This document shows positions 8,201-16,697 of a stretch of DNA of 64,000 bases, piece after piece. Where the stretch lies: NCBI GenBank assembly GCA_910588455.1, contig CAJUPG010000001.1:4727-68726 (forward strand), read 5' to 3'. This stretch comes from an uncultured Oscillospiraceae bacterium. GTDB lineage: Bacteria > Bacillota > Clostridia > Oscillospirales > Oscillospiraceae. The position numbers were made by a program, and so were the translations under genes. The notes beneath the pieces were generated by a model. That model was not told the DNA's origin. It did no database searches and saw nothing but the letters and a program-made list of their open reading frames with translations. Position 1 is the first letter of the stretch, and every line of letters starts with the position of its first letter.

Positions 8201-11200
8201 GGGGGGAAGGGGATCTGGCCCGCCGGGCGGAGCGGCTGTCCGACAGCATGGACTTTTCGCCCCTCTACGACCGGGACCGCAAGCTCTTTTTCATCGGCTG
8301 GGAGCTGGAGCGGGACAAGCCCACCCCCGGCTACTACGACCTGATGGCCAGCGAGGCCCGGCAGACCAGTTACCTGGCCGTGGCCCGGGGGGAGGTGGAC
8401 CCCCGCCACTGGCGGCAGCTGGGCCGGATGCTGCTGGGGGAGAACGACTACCGGGGGATGGCCTCCTGGACGGGGACCATGTTTGAATATTTCATGCCCA
8501 ATTTGCTGCTGCCCTGCGAGGAGAATTCCCTGCTGTATGAATCCCTGGCCTTCTGCGTCTACGCCCAGAAGCGCCGGGGCGCCAAGATGCACGCCCCCTG
8601 GGGGATTTCCGAGTCGGCTTTCTACGCCTTCGACCCGGCCCGGAACTACCAGTACAAGGCCCATGGGGTCCAGTCTCTGGGGCTGAAGCGGGGCTTGGAC
8701 CAGGAGCTGGTTTTGTCCCCCTACTCGTCCTTTCTGGCGCTGCTGCTGGCCCCCAAAAGCGCCGCGGCCAATCTGCGCCGCCTGCGGGACTTGGGCATGG
8801 AGGGCCGGTTCGGCCTCTATGAGGCGGCGGACTTCACCCCCCAGAGGCTTACCGGAGAGGCCCGTTTTGCCCTGGTGCGCAGCTATATGTCCCATCACCT
8901 GGGCATGAGCCTGGTGGCCATTGACAACGCTCTGAACCAAAACGTGATGCAGAAGCGTTTCATGCGGGACCGGGCCATGTCCGCCTACCGGGAGCTTTTG
9001 CGGGAGCGCCTGCCGGTGGGTGCTCCGGTGGCCCGTCTGGCGGAGCGGGAGGCCCCAAAAAAACCGGAGCGCCGGGCGGCCCCGGCCCTGCTGCGGTGGG
9101 GGGAGGGAAGCAGCCGCCTCCAGCCGGCCTGCACCCTGCTGTCCAGCGGAAATTTGACCGCTCTGGCCTGGGATAACGGGACGGTCCGGCTGAAGCTGGG
9201 CGGAGAGGAGCTGCTCCACAGCCGTCCGGGGGAGTGGTACGCCCCGGCGGGGATCTCCGCCTTTGTGCGCACGGAGGACGATTTTTACGGCGTCACCGCC
9301 GCGCCCCTCTACGCCGGGGACTGGCAGGGCCGGTGGGAATTTGACAGCGCCTGCGCCCGGTGGGAGAGCCGGGGGGTGCGGCTGTCCCTGACCCTGCCGC
9401 CTCAGGAGAACGGAGCCGTCTTTCGGGCGGAGCTCCGGGCGGAAGCGGACCACTGGAAGGGGGAACTGCTGCTCTATCTGGAGCCCGTGCTGGCCCGTCT
9501 GGAGGACTATCAGGCCCATCCGGCCTTCTCCCGGCTGTTTTTGGAGAGCAAGCGGGTGAAAAACGGCGTGGTATTCTGCCGCCGTCCCAGGGGGCGGGAA
9601 CAGCCGCCGGTGCTGGCGGTCCAGTGGGATGCGTCCGGAGCCTTCACCACTTCCCGGGAGCGGGCCCTGGGCCGGGGCGGCTTACGGGCCCTGCCCCACA
9701 AAAATTTGTCCCTGGACGGAGCGGTGGGAGCGGTGCTGGACCCCTGCCTGCTGTTAAAAATCCCCTTTGACCTGCGCCCCGGGGAGAGCAAAACCGTCCG
9801 GCTGGCCCTGGCGGGATCAGACAGCGAGTGCAGCGCTCTGGCCAGCGTTCAGAGCCTGCTGCAAAAGCCCGCCGCCGGCGCGGAAGGGGAGCTGGCCGGT
9901 ACGGCCCTGCAACTGGGGCTGTCCCAGCGGGAAGCCCTGGAAGCCTTCGAGCTGCTGGGCCGATTGACCGTCCCCCAAAAGCTGCCCCCTCAGCGGGAGC
10001 TGTGGCCCTTCGGGGTTTCAGGCGACGTGCCCATCGCCGCCGGGCAGCTGATCCAGGAGGAGGAGCTGGAGCGGGCCAAGCTGTGGTGCGCTATGCACCA
10101 GTTCTTAAACCGGGGCGGATTTGCCTTTGACCTGGTCCTCCTGCTGGACGAGGAGGGGGACTACCGCCGTCCCCTGCGGACGGCTCTTACGGAGCACCTG
10201 AAAAAACTGGGGGCAGAGAGCGCCCTGGGGGCCAAAGGGGGCGTTCACCTATGCGACGGCAAACCGGCCCGGGACATGGTCTACGCCCACGCCGCGGTGT
10301 GCCTGCCTTTGACGGAGCGCCTGCCGGTGGAGGACGTGCCGCCTCCCGGGCCAGTGGATGTATCGGACTGTCCGGCGGACTGGAGCATAGAACCCGACGG
10401 GGTTTTGAAGATTTTTGCTGGGGACAAGCTGCCCCCGGTGGGCTGGAGCCAGATTCTGTGCAATGAGGAATTCGGCTGGCTCACCGACGAAACGGGGAAC
10501 GGCCTTTTGTGGACCGGCGGCAACAGCCGGGAGGGGGCCTTGACCCGCTGGCGCAACGACCCCTTGACAGTAGGCGGCGGGGAGCGGGTAGAGTTTAATG
10601 GCGTTTCCGTCTTTGCAGACGGGGACGGGCTGGACTGTACGGTGTCCTACCGGCCGGGAGAGGCCGTTTGGAAGAAAAAGCTGCCCAACGGGGCGCTGAC
10701 CACCCGGGCCTGGGTGCCCATGGAGGAAAACCGGCGGTATATCGCCGTAAGGTGCGGGCAGGAGGGGGCGTTGTCCTACCGGCTGGAGGACGGTCCGGCC
10801 CTGATCCAGCCGGTCAAGGCGGGGGAGACCTGGACCCTGGTAGACCAGTCCCACTGGGAGAAGCGGGGGGTTCCGGAGAAAACCGAGCCCTTCTGGAGGA
10901 ATTTGAACAAACTCCGCATCAATACCCCCAGCCCTGAGTTGAATCATTATGTAAACTGCTGGGGCCTCTATCAGGTAACCGCCTGCCGGCTGTTCGCCCG
11001 GACCTCCCAGTATCAGAACGGCGGGGCCTACGGCTTCCGGGATCAGCTCCAGGACGTGTGCGCCCTGATGACCGCCGCTCCGGCCCTGGCCAGAGAGCAG
11101 ATTTTACGCTGCTGCGCCCGTCAATTTGAGGAGGGGGACGTACAGCACTGGTGGCACCCGCCCCACGGGGCCGGCGTACGCACCCGCATCACGGACGACC

Positions 11201-12282
11201 TGCTGTGGCTGCCCTATGCGGCGCATCGTTATGTAAATTTAACTGGAGACGAAAAGCTATGGGACGAGCCCGTCCCATACCTTCATGCCCCGCCCCTGGA
11301 GCCGGATCAGCAGCAGCGGTACGACACCCCGGAAATTTCGTCCCAAACCGGGACCGTCCGGGAGCACTGTCAGCGGGCGGTGCAGAGGGTCATTGAGAGG
11401 GGCTTTGGGTCCCACGGTCTGGCCCTCATGGGGACCGGGGACTGGAACGACGGCATGGACCGGGTGGGGGAGCGGGGCCGGGGGGAGTCTGTGTGGCTGA
11501 CCTGGTTTCTTGCCTTGGTGCTGAAGGACTTTCCGGAGTATGAGCAGGTCCGGCAAAACTGCCTCAAGGCCGCCGAACAGGCCTGGGACGGGGCCTGGTA
11601 CCGCCGGGGCTACTACGACGATGGGACCCCGCTGGGTTCCCAGGGAAACGACCAGTGCAAAATCGACTCCATCGCCCAGTCTTTTGCTGTCTTTGCCGGC
11701 GGGGCGCGGGGGGCTGAGGCGGTAGATTCTGCCATTACAGAACTCTTTGACGAAAAAAATCAGCTGATCAAGCTGTTCAGTCCCGCCTTTACAGGCCGGG
11801 GCAAGGACCCGGGCTATATCCGGGGCTACCTGCCCGGAGTCCGGGAGAACGGCGGGCAGTACACCCACGGCGCGGTGTGGTTAGCCATCGCCTGCCTGGA
11901 GCTGGGGGACGGCGACCGGGGTTGGCAGCTGCTGCACGCCCTGCTGCCGGAGACCCACCCAACCGAAATTTATCGGACCGAGCCCTATGTCATTGCTGCC
12001 GACGTGTACGCGGCCCAGGGCCACCAGGGCCGGGGCGGCTGGAGCTGGTACACCGGCGCGGCGGGGTGGTACTACCGGGCGGCGGTGGAGCACCTGCTGG
12101 GCTTACGGGTCCGGGCGGGGCGGCTGTATGTGGAGCCGGTCCTGCCCCAATCCTGGCCGGGATTTTCGGCGGAGTGGCAGCTGCCCAATGGGAAGCGGCT
12201 GCACATTGAGGTAAAACGGGGGGAACCGCCTGTCTGCCGCTTGGATGGGAAACTGATGAAAAATGGGGTGGAAATTCTGTAG
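5263..12282 (+). CDS. Giant cyclic beta-1,2-glucan synthase-like protein (GT84 plus GH94)
   Basis: About 2339 aa from ATG 5263 (GGAGGGG seven bases upstream; ATG 5239 with AGAGG is an alternative). Membrane segments lie near residues 275-320. A GT2/GT84-like transferase core has TLDSDTSL (about 480) and QHRWVRGDW (about 627), then more membrane helices to about 810. A glycoamylase-like domain has SEARQTSYLAVARGEVD near 1030. The C-terminal half is GH94-like, with GAYGFRDQLQDV (about 1920) and GTGDWNDGMD (about 2057), the catalytic-Asp motif of that phosphorylase family. In Rhizobium and Brucella (NdvB, Cgs; about 2830-2870 aa) this architecture makes cyclic beta-1,2-glucan; this one is about 500 aa shorter. 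Product and export route here are unproven. Confidence 0.85.
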   Translation: MADQSFSPVPLDDEHLAKYGKNAARCLKPEGSISLKQAARQIREDLRTLAQTVRSLSDAPPAGQSPAVEWLLDNHYLAQRVGVDAAAVLGRSGRVRRSVEESVVQVCARGAVWAAPELELERLELYLSQFQSEVPLTERELSLLAPALAWALLRRLAQLSQDAWAMAEGKKDPAAFQALFAGLRSLEAIHWGRFLERQSRLETLLRQDPTGDYPNMEENTRRRYRQQVCRLARRQKWTEAEAAEEALELAQKHSRHIGYYLFTKPLGRPAAYVPDSLYAVSVLLLTGVLSLALGSAGYGILLPALLFLPLSDIVKNGLDFILSHIVRPRSIPRMALEEGVPRSGRTLCVIAALLTGEESGKELAGDLERYRLANRDCGEELRFGVLADLPDSGSPMDKKGRAWVKSAQKAIDALNKTYGGGFYLFFRPPAFQSRDEKYQGWERKRGALVELVRLLKGESSGLKLRAGEEAWLSDVRYVITLDSDTSLNVGAARELIGAMLHPLNQPEIDEKRQVVVRGYALLQPRVSVELEAANRSTFSRIFAGQGGVDPYGSTASDVYHDLFDQGTYTGKGIFQVDAFYRCLDNRLPDNRVLSHDLLEGSYLHAGLLGEVELSDGFPYQVNAFFARQHRWVRGDWQLLPWLLPRVPSLREGCGGRERNPLTPLARWKIFDNLRRSLSPIATLLALVLGICLSGKTFAAAGTVAVLSAASNLLLSGVELAARRGAGSHVRYHSTIIAGLEGAILQTLLQLVLLPCQAYLSLTAAGAALWRMLITRKNLLSWVTAAQTMGKKGSLWSYFRKEWFSVAVGLLTLLGAQLRIGMAVGFVWMCAPAIAWALSQPKGHKRGVSPADRAFLLHQAGLIWGYFDTFLRPQDNWLPPDNWQERPAVGLARRTSPTNIGMALLSILGAVDLDLLAREKGEFLISNMLDTLEGLEKWRGHLYNWYSTETARPLEPRYVSTVDSGNLCASLIALREGLYEWGEGDLARRAERLSDSMDFSPLYDRDRKLFFIGWELERDKPTPGYYDLMASEARQTSYLAVARGEVDPRHWRQLGRMLLGENDYRGMASWTGTMFEYFMPNLLLPCEENSLLYESLAFCVYAQKRRGAKMHAPWGISESAFYAFDPARNYQYKAHGVQSLGLKRGLDQELVLSPYSSFLALLLAPKSAAANLRRLRDLGMEGRFGLYEAADFTPQRLTGEARFALVRSYMSHHLGMSLVAIDNALNQNVMQKRFMRDRAMSAYRELLRERLPVGAPVARLAEREAPKKPERRAAPALLRWGEGSSRLQPACTLLSSGNLTALAWDNGTVRLKLGGEELLHSRPGEWYAPAGISAFVRTEDDFYGVTAAPLYAGDWQGRWEFDSACARWESRGVRLSLTLPPQENGAVFRAELRAEADHWKGELLLYLEPVLARLEDYQAHPAFSRLFLESKRVKNGVVFCRRPRGREQPPVLAVQWDASGAFTTSRERALGRGGLRALPHKNLSLDGAVGAVLDPCLLLKIPFDLRPGESKTVRLALAGSDSECSALASVQSLLQKPAAGAEGELAGTALQLGLSQREALEAFELLGRLTVPQKLPPQRELWPFGVSGDVPIAAGQLIQEEELERAKLWCAMHQFLNRGGFAFDLVLLLDEEGDYRRPLRTALTEHLKKLGAESALGAKGGVHLCDGKPARDMVYAHAAVCLPLTERLPVEDVPPPGPVDVSDCPADWSIEPDGVLKIFAGDKLPPVGWSQILCNEEFGWLTDETGNGLLWTGGNSREGALTRWRNDPLTVGGGERVEFNGVSVFADGDGLDCTVSYRPGEAVWKKKLPNGALTTRAWVPMEENRRYIAVRCGQEGALSYRLEDGPALIQPVKAGETWTLVDQSHWEKRGVPEKTEPFWRNLNKLRINTPSPELNHYVNCWGLYQVTACRLFARTSQYQNGGAYGFRDQLQDVCALMTAAPALAREQILRCCARQFEEGDVQHWWHPPHGAGVRTRITDDLLWLPYAAHRYVNLTGDEKLWDEPVPYLHAPPLEPDQQQRYDTPEISSQTGTVREHCQRAVQRVIERGFGSHGLALMGTGDWNDGMDRVGERGRGESVWLTWFLALVLKDFPEYEQVRQNCLKAAEQAWDGAWYRRGYYDDGTPLGSQGNDQCKIDSIAQSFAVFAGGARGAEAVDSAITELFDEKNQLIKLFSPAFTGRGKDPGYIRGYLPGVRENGGQYTHGAVWLAIACLELGDGDRGWQLLHALLPETHPTEIYRTEPYVIAADVYAAQGHQGRGGWSWYTGAAGWYYRAAVEHLLGLRVRAGRLYVEPVLPQSWPGFSAEWQLPNGKRLHIEVKRGEPPVCRLDGKLMKNGVEIL

Positions 12283-12309
12283 GGGCGGCCTGGAGCCGCC
12301 CCCGCCCCT
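12278..12309. repeat. Intergenic cruciform repeat, copy A
   Basis: Outer arms AGGGGC (12281-12286) and GCCCCT (12304-12309) enclose an inner hairpin with a GGC-CTGGA-GCC core. It shares TGTAGGGGC, an inner hairpin, GCCC and a terminal GCCCCT with copy B at 57188-57223. The first bases of this copy contain the TAG stop codon of the giant glucan synthase gene. It may also act as a weak terminator. Confidence 0.6.
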
Positions 12310-12339
12310 AAAGGGGAAAATATTTGTTCACAAAAAATT

Positions 12340-12368
12340 TTGATTTTTTTCCTCAAACCATGTATAAT
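12340..12368 (+). promoter_or_regulatory. Promoter of the M16 peptidase/lgt/folD run
   Basis: TTGATT (12340-12345), a 17-base spacer and TATAAT (12363-12368), about 40 bases before the first M16 start codon. Confidence 0.82.
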
Positions 12369-12406
12369 GCTTCTTGAGATAAATTTCCCAGGAAAGGATT
12401 GGTTTC

Positions 12407-13690
12407 ATGCAGACCACGAGACGAGAGCTGGCGCCCGGCGTCAATCTGCGGTGCGTCCACACGAACAAGTTCAAAAGCGCTTATCTGAGCGTTACCATGA
12501 TGCTTCCCCTGGAGGCGGAGCAGGCCTCCCTCAACGCCCTGCTGCCCTATGTGCTGCGGCGGGGGACCCGGAAGCACCCGGATCTGGAGGCCCTGTCCGC
12601 CGCCCTGGACGAGCTGTATGGCGGGGCGATTGAGCCCATGGTCCGCAAGCGGGGAGAGACCCAGTGCGTGGGCCTTGTGGCAGGCTTTCTGGATGACAAG
12701 TACGCCCTGGACGGCAGGCCCATTTTAGAGCCCGCCGCCGCCCTGGTGGGGGAGATTTTACTCAATCCTTTCACCCGGGACGGGGTTTTTTGTCCGGAAT
12801 ACACCGCCGGAGAGCGGGCGAATCTGATTGACCGCATCCGCAGCCAGATCAACGACAAGCGCACCTACGCCGTTCAGCGGCTGACCCAGGAGATGTGCCG
12901 CTATGAGAATTTCGGCGTGGACCGGCTGGGGGACGAGACCTCCGCCGCCGCCATCACCCCCGAAAGCCTCTGGGCGCGGTATCAGGAGCTTCTGGCTCAG
13001 GCGGAGTTTGAGGTCTACTACTGCGGCTGCGCCCAGCCGGAGCGGGTCGAACAGGCGCTGCGGCAGGCGCTGGCCCCTCTGCTGGCCCGGGAACCGGGAG
13101 AACTGCTGTACGCCGACTGTGAGATCCGCACCAACGCGGTGGAGGTCAATACGGTGGAGGAGTCCATGGACGTGACCCAGGGCAAGCTGGCTATGGGCTT
13201 CCGCACCGGTGGGAACGCCGTGTGGGAGGAGGACTACCCGGCCCTGCTGCTGTGCAACGCCGTGTTCGGCGGGACCACCCTGTCCAAGCTCTTTTTGAAT
13301 GTCCGGGAAAAGCTCTCCCTGTGCTACTACGCCAGTTCCATGCTGGAGAAGATGAAGGGCGTGATTCTGGTGTCCTCCGGCATCGAGTTTGACAAGTACC
13401 AGGAAGCCCGGGACGAAATTCTTCACCAGCTGGAGGAGATCCGCCAGGGCCGGATTGAGGACTGGGAGCTGGAGGGGGCCCGCCGGACGGTAATCTCCGG
13501 CTACCGCTCCTATCTGGACAATCAGGGCCAGCTGGAGGATTTCTGGCTGGGACAGGCCGCCGCCGGTCTGGACACGGAGATCGAAGAGCTGACAAGCCGC
13601 CTGGAGGGCGTCACGGCCTCTCAGGTCGCCGCCGCGGCCCAGAAGCTGGAGCTGGATACGGTATATTTCCTGAAAGGAGTGGAGGGTTAA
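12407..13690 (+). CDS. M16-family peptidase-like protein without zinc motif (YmfF-like)
   Basis: 427 aa with the M16 fold over its whole length: an N-terminal half about residues 1-210 and a second half with MGFRTGG near 266 and LNVREKLSLCYYASS near 300. No HxxEH motif occurs where M16 enzymes keep it; the equivalent region reads LNALLPYVLRRGTR. It is therefore probably the non-catalytic subunit. The next gene encodes an M16 with the motif intact, matching the YmfF/YmfH pair of Bacillus, which is reported to take part in EF-P modification. ATG 12407 follows an AGGAAAGG RBS. Confidence 0.85.
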   Translation: MQTTRRELAPGVNLRCVHTNKFKSAYLSVTMMLPLEAEQASLNALLPYVLRRGTRKHPDLEALSAALDELYGGAIEPMVRKRGETQCVGLVAGFLDDKYALDGRPILEPAAALVGEILLNPFTRDGVFCPEYTAGERANLIDRIRSQINDKRTYAVQRLTQEMCRYENFGVDRLGDETSAAAITPESLWARYQELLAQAEFEVYYCGCAQPERVEQALRQALAPLLAREPGELLYADCEIRTNAVEVNTVEESMDVTQGKLAMGFRTGGNAVWEEDYPALLLCNAVFGGTTLSKLFLNVREKLSLCYYASSMLEKMKGVILVSSGIEFDKYQEARDEILHQLEEIRQGRIEDWELEGARRTVISGYRSYLDNQGQLEDFWLGQAAAGLDTEIEELTSRLEGVTASQVAAAAQKLELDTVYFLKGVEG

Positions 13691-13693
13691 ACC

Positions 13694-14977
13694 ATGGAAC
13701 TGCTGCAATTTCCCCGGGCGGGGGAGAAGATTTTTCACGAGGTTTTGGAAAATGGATTGAACGTGTTTGTGTTCCCCAAGCCGGAGTTTCAAAAGAGCTA
13801 CGCCTTTTTCGCCACCCGCTACGGCGGCATGGACACCCGCTTCTGTCTGAACGGCCAGTGGCAGGACACCCCCGCCGGCATTGCCCACTATCTGGAGCAC
13901 AAGATGTTCGACACCCAGGAGGGCAACGCCCTTCAGGATCTGGCGGCCAACGGAGCCTCCCCCAACGCCTTCACCAGCAACGCCATTACGGGGTACTATT
14001 TTGAGTGCACGGAGAAATTTGAGGAAAATTTGAAGATTCTGCTGTCCTTTGTGTCCGTCCCCTGGTTCACTCCGGAGAGCGTGGCGAAAGAACAGGGCAT
14101 CATTGGCCAGGAGATTGGCATGATTGAGGACGACCCAAACTGGCAGGTCTATCAGAACTTGACCAAGGCAATGTATCACACCCACCCCATCCGCACCAGT
14201 GTGGCGGGAACCGTGGAATCCATCTCCCACATCACGGACAAAACGCTCTACGACTGCCATAAGGCCTTTTACGACCCGGCTAACATGGTTTTATGCGCGG
14301 CGGGGGATCTCGACCTGGAGACGGTCTGTGCCGCCGCCCGGGAGATTCTGCCCAAAACACCCGGCCCCATTGCGGACCGGGACTATGGCGGACAGGAGCC
14401 GGAGCAGGTGAGCCGGAATCAGATTGAAATTTCCATGGAGGTTTCCACCCCCATTTTCCAGCTGGGCTTCAAGGGGGATGCCCCGGCCCAGGGAGAAGCG
14501 GGTCTGCGCCAGTCTCTGCTGGGGGAGCTGGCCTGTGAGGCGCTGCTGGGCACCTCCAGCCCCCTGTACGCCCGGCTGTACCGGGAGGGGCTGATTAACA
14601 AGAGCTTTTATTACGACTATGAGACGGAGCCGGGCTGTTCCTTCCTGTGCGCCGGCGGCGAGAGCCGGGACCCGGAGGCGGTCCGGGCGGCGGTGCTGGA
14701 GGAGAGCGAACGTCTGGTCCGGGAGGGCGTGGACTGTAAGCTGTGGGAGCGCATCAAAAAGGGCTGCTACGGCAACCGGATGCGCTCTCTCAACTCCTTT
14801 GAAAACCTGTGCGTCACACAGGCCCAGTCCTTTTTCCGGGAGGAGCGCTTTCTGGACTTCCCCCAGATTTATGAGAGTCTGACGGTACAGGATGTGCAGG
14901 GGCTTTTGGAGCGGTGGGTGGTCCCCAGCCGGACCGCGCTGTCCATTGTGCGGCCCAAGGGGGGAGAGACGGCGTGA
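13694..14977 (+). CDS. M16-family zinc metallopeptidase (YmfH-like)
   Basis: 427 aa. The inverted zinc motif HYLEH gives H65, E68 and H69; the distal ligand is probably E140 in IIGQEIGMIEDDP. The substrate-arm motif R/Y pair occurs in the C-terminal half (LYARLYREGLINKSF). It starts four bases after the inactive partner and both are 427 aa, which fits a heterodimer like YmfF/YmfH. The biological substrate in this organism is unknown. Its TGA stop overlaps the GTG start of lgt (GTGA), so lgt translation is probably coupled to it. Confidence 0.9.
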   Translation: MELLQFPRAGEKIFHEVLENGLNVFVFPKPEFQKSYAFFATRYGGMDTRFCLNGQWQDTPAGIAHYLEHKMFDTQEGNALQDLAANGASPNAFTSNAITGYYFECTEKFEENLKILLSFVSVPWFTPESVAKEQGIIGQEIGMIEDDPNWQVYQNLTKAMYHTHPIRTSVAGTVESISHITDKTLYDCHKAFYDPANMVLCAAGDLDLETVCAAAREILPKTPGPIADRDYGGQEPEQVSRNQIEISMEVSTPIFQLGFKGDAPAQGEAGLRQSLLGELACEALLGTSSPLYARLYREGLINKSFYYDYETEPGCSFLCAGGESRDPEAVRAAVLEESERLVREGVDCKLWERIKKGCYGNRMRSLNSFENLCVTQAQSFFREERFLDFPQIYESLTVQDVQGLLERWVVPSRTALSIVRPKGGETA

Positions 14978-15846
14978 TCCAACAGGTGAGCTTCCCCGGC
15001 CTGGGCCTGGAATTCACTGCAAACCGAATTGCCTTTACAGTGCTTGGACGGCCTATCTACTGGTACGGCATTATTATCGTATCCGGCCTGCTGCTGGCGG
15101 TGTATCTCTGCTCCAGGTGGGGCAAGCGTTTTTCCATTACAGAGGATCAGATTATCGACATGATGCTCTGGGCCGTCCCGGCGGCGTTGGTGGCCATCCG
15201 GGCCTACTATGTGATCTTCAATCTGAGCCTCTACCAAAACCCGGATGGTTCCCTGAACTGGGGGGCTGTACTGCGCTACAGCGACGGAGGGCTGGCAATC
15301 TACGGGGCGATTATCTCCTCGGTCATCGTCCTGCTGATTTTCTGCAAGAAGCGGAATATCCGTTTTCTGTCCTTTGCGGACCTGGGGGTTCATGGGCTGT
15401 TGATCGGCCAGCTCGTTGGCCGGTGGGGCAACTTCATGAACGTGGAGGCATACGGCGGTGTAACCGACCTGCCCTGGCGCATGAGCGCCCAATCCATTGC
15501 CGATGATCTGTGGGCCAAGGGGCTTTTGGAATCGAACCTGGCCTATGAATCTGTCGTGAATGGGACGTTGGGGGTACATCCGACATTTTTATACGAATCC
15601 CTCTGGAACCTGGCGGGTTTAGTTATGGTTTACCGGCTGGGGAAGCACCGGAAATTTGAGGGGGAGTGCTTCCTGTTCTATCTCTTCTGGTACGGCCTGG
15701 GCCGGGCCTGGATCGAAGGGCTGCGGACTGACAGCCTGTATCTCTTTGACACCGGCATTCGGGTGTCTCAGCTGCTGTCTATCGTGTGCGCGGTGGCGGC
15801 GGGGAGCATTTTGCTCTGGAAATTGGTCAAAAAACAAAAAAAATGA
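14974..15846 (+). CDS. lgt: Prolipoprotein diacylglyceryl transferase
   Basis: 290 aa from GTG 14974, which overlaps the previous stop and has GGGGAGA eight bases upstream; a longer in-frame start would lie deep inside the upstream gene. It has seven predicted membrane segments. The family signature GRWGNFMNVEAYG is near residue 149, and HPTFLYESLWNL follows near 206. Lgt transfers diacylglycerol from phosphatidylglycerol to the lipobox Cys of prelipoproteins in the cytoplasmic membrane. It is the third gene of the unit started at 12340. The YmfH/lgt link looks like simple operon packing rather than a shared pathway. Confidence 0.96.
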   Translation: MIQQVSFPGLGLEFTANRIAFTVLGRPIYWYGIIIVSGLLLAVYLCSRWGKRFSITEDQIIDMMLWAVPAALVAIRAYYVIFNLSLYQNPDGSLNWGAVLRYSDGGLAIYGAIISSVIVLLIFCKKRNIRFLSFADLGVHGLLIGQLVGRWGNFMNVEAYGGVTDLPWRMSAQSIADDLWAKGLLESNLAYESVVNGTLGVHPTFLYESLWNLAGLVMVYRLGKHRKFEGECFLFYLFWYGLGRAWIEGLRTDSLYLFDTGIRVSQLLSIVCAVAAGSILLWKLVKKQKK

Positions 15847-15857
15847 GGTGATTTCCC

Positions 15858-16697
15858 ATGTCTGCAATCATTATGGACGGAAAGGCTTTGGCGGAGAAGG
15901 TCAAGGACCAGGTCCGCGCCCAGGCGGAGGGACTAGCCCGCACGCCCGGGCTGGCGGTGATCCTGGTAGGGGACAACCCCGCCTCCCGGGTCTACGTCAA
16001 CGGAAAGAAAAAGGACTGCGCCCAGTGCGGCTTTTACAGCGAGGAGTACGCCTTACCGGTGGAGACCACCCAGCAGGAGCTGCTGGGACTGATTGAAACC
16101 CTGAACAGCCGGGAGGATATTGACGGCATTCTGCTCCAGCTCCCGGTGCCGGCGCATTTGGACGAACAGGCATTGCTGCACGCCATCCGGCCCGACAAGG
16201 ATGTGGACTGCTTCCACCCCTATAACGTGGGACAGCTGATGATCGGAGAGAAGGGATTCCAGCCCTGCACCCCGGCGGGGGTCATGCGGATGCTCCGGGA
16301 ATACGGCATTGACCCCGCCGGAAAGCGCTGCGTAGTGATCGGGCGGTCCAATATCGTCGGAAAGCCCCAGGCCCTGCTGATGCTGCGGGAAAACGCAACG
16401 GTGACCATCTGTCACAGCAGGACCCAGGGCTTGAAGGAGGAGTGCCTCCGGGCAGATATTCTGGTGGCCGCCGCCGGAAAAGCCGGCCTGGTCACCGGGG
16501 ATATGATAAAACCCGGTGCGGTGGTCATTGACGTTGCCATGAACCGCAATGCGGAAGGAAAACTGTGTGGCGACGTAGACTTCGCCGCCGTGCAGGAAAC
16601 TGCCGGGTATATCACCCCCGTCCCTGGGGGAGTGGGGCCCATGACCCGAGCAATGCTGATGGAAAATACCCTGTTAGCCGCCCGTATGCACGGTTAA
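15858..16697 (+). CDS. folD: Bifunctional methylenetetrahydrofolate dehydrogenase/cyclohydrolase
   Basis: 279 aa, the usual FolD length. Family motifs are [15 protein letters not shown] (catalytic Lys near residue 54), [11 protein letters not shown], a Rossmann segment [12 protein letters not shown] and the C-terminal [12 protein letters not shown]. It interconverts 5,10-methylene-, methenyl- and 10-formyl-tetrahydrofolate in the cytosol, feeding purine and formyl-Met synthesis. It begins 11 bases after lgt with a GAGGTG RBS, so it is likely the last gene of the same operon. Its 3' end overlaps the 3' end of the convergent clpB gene by 24 bases, with no terminator between. Confidence 0.96.
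   Translation: MSAIIMDGKALAEKVKDQVRAQAEGLARTPGLAVILVGDNPASRVYVNGKKKDCAQCGFYSEEYALPVETTQQELLGLIETLNSREDIDGILLQLPVPAHLDEQALLHAIRPDKDVDCFHPYNVGQLMIGEKGFQPCTPAGVMRMLREYGIDPAGKRCVVIGRSNIVGKPQALLMLRENATVTICHSRTQGLKEECLRADILVAAAGKAGLVTGDMIKPGAVVIDVAMNRNAEGKLCGDVDFAAVQETAGYITPVPGGVGPMTRAMLMENTLLAARMHG

Noticed and set aside
7084..9519. 811-codon open frame antisense to the giant glucan synthase gene
   Set aside because: It is Pro/Gly/Gln-rich, has no domain or RBS, and is a shadow of a GC-rich gene on the opposite strand.
12758..14260. 500-codon frame antisense to the M16 pair
   Set aside because: It spans two real genes and their junction and lacks any motif or RBS.
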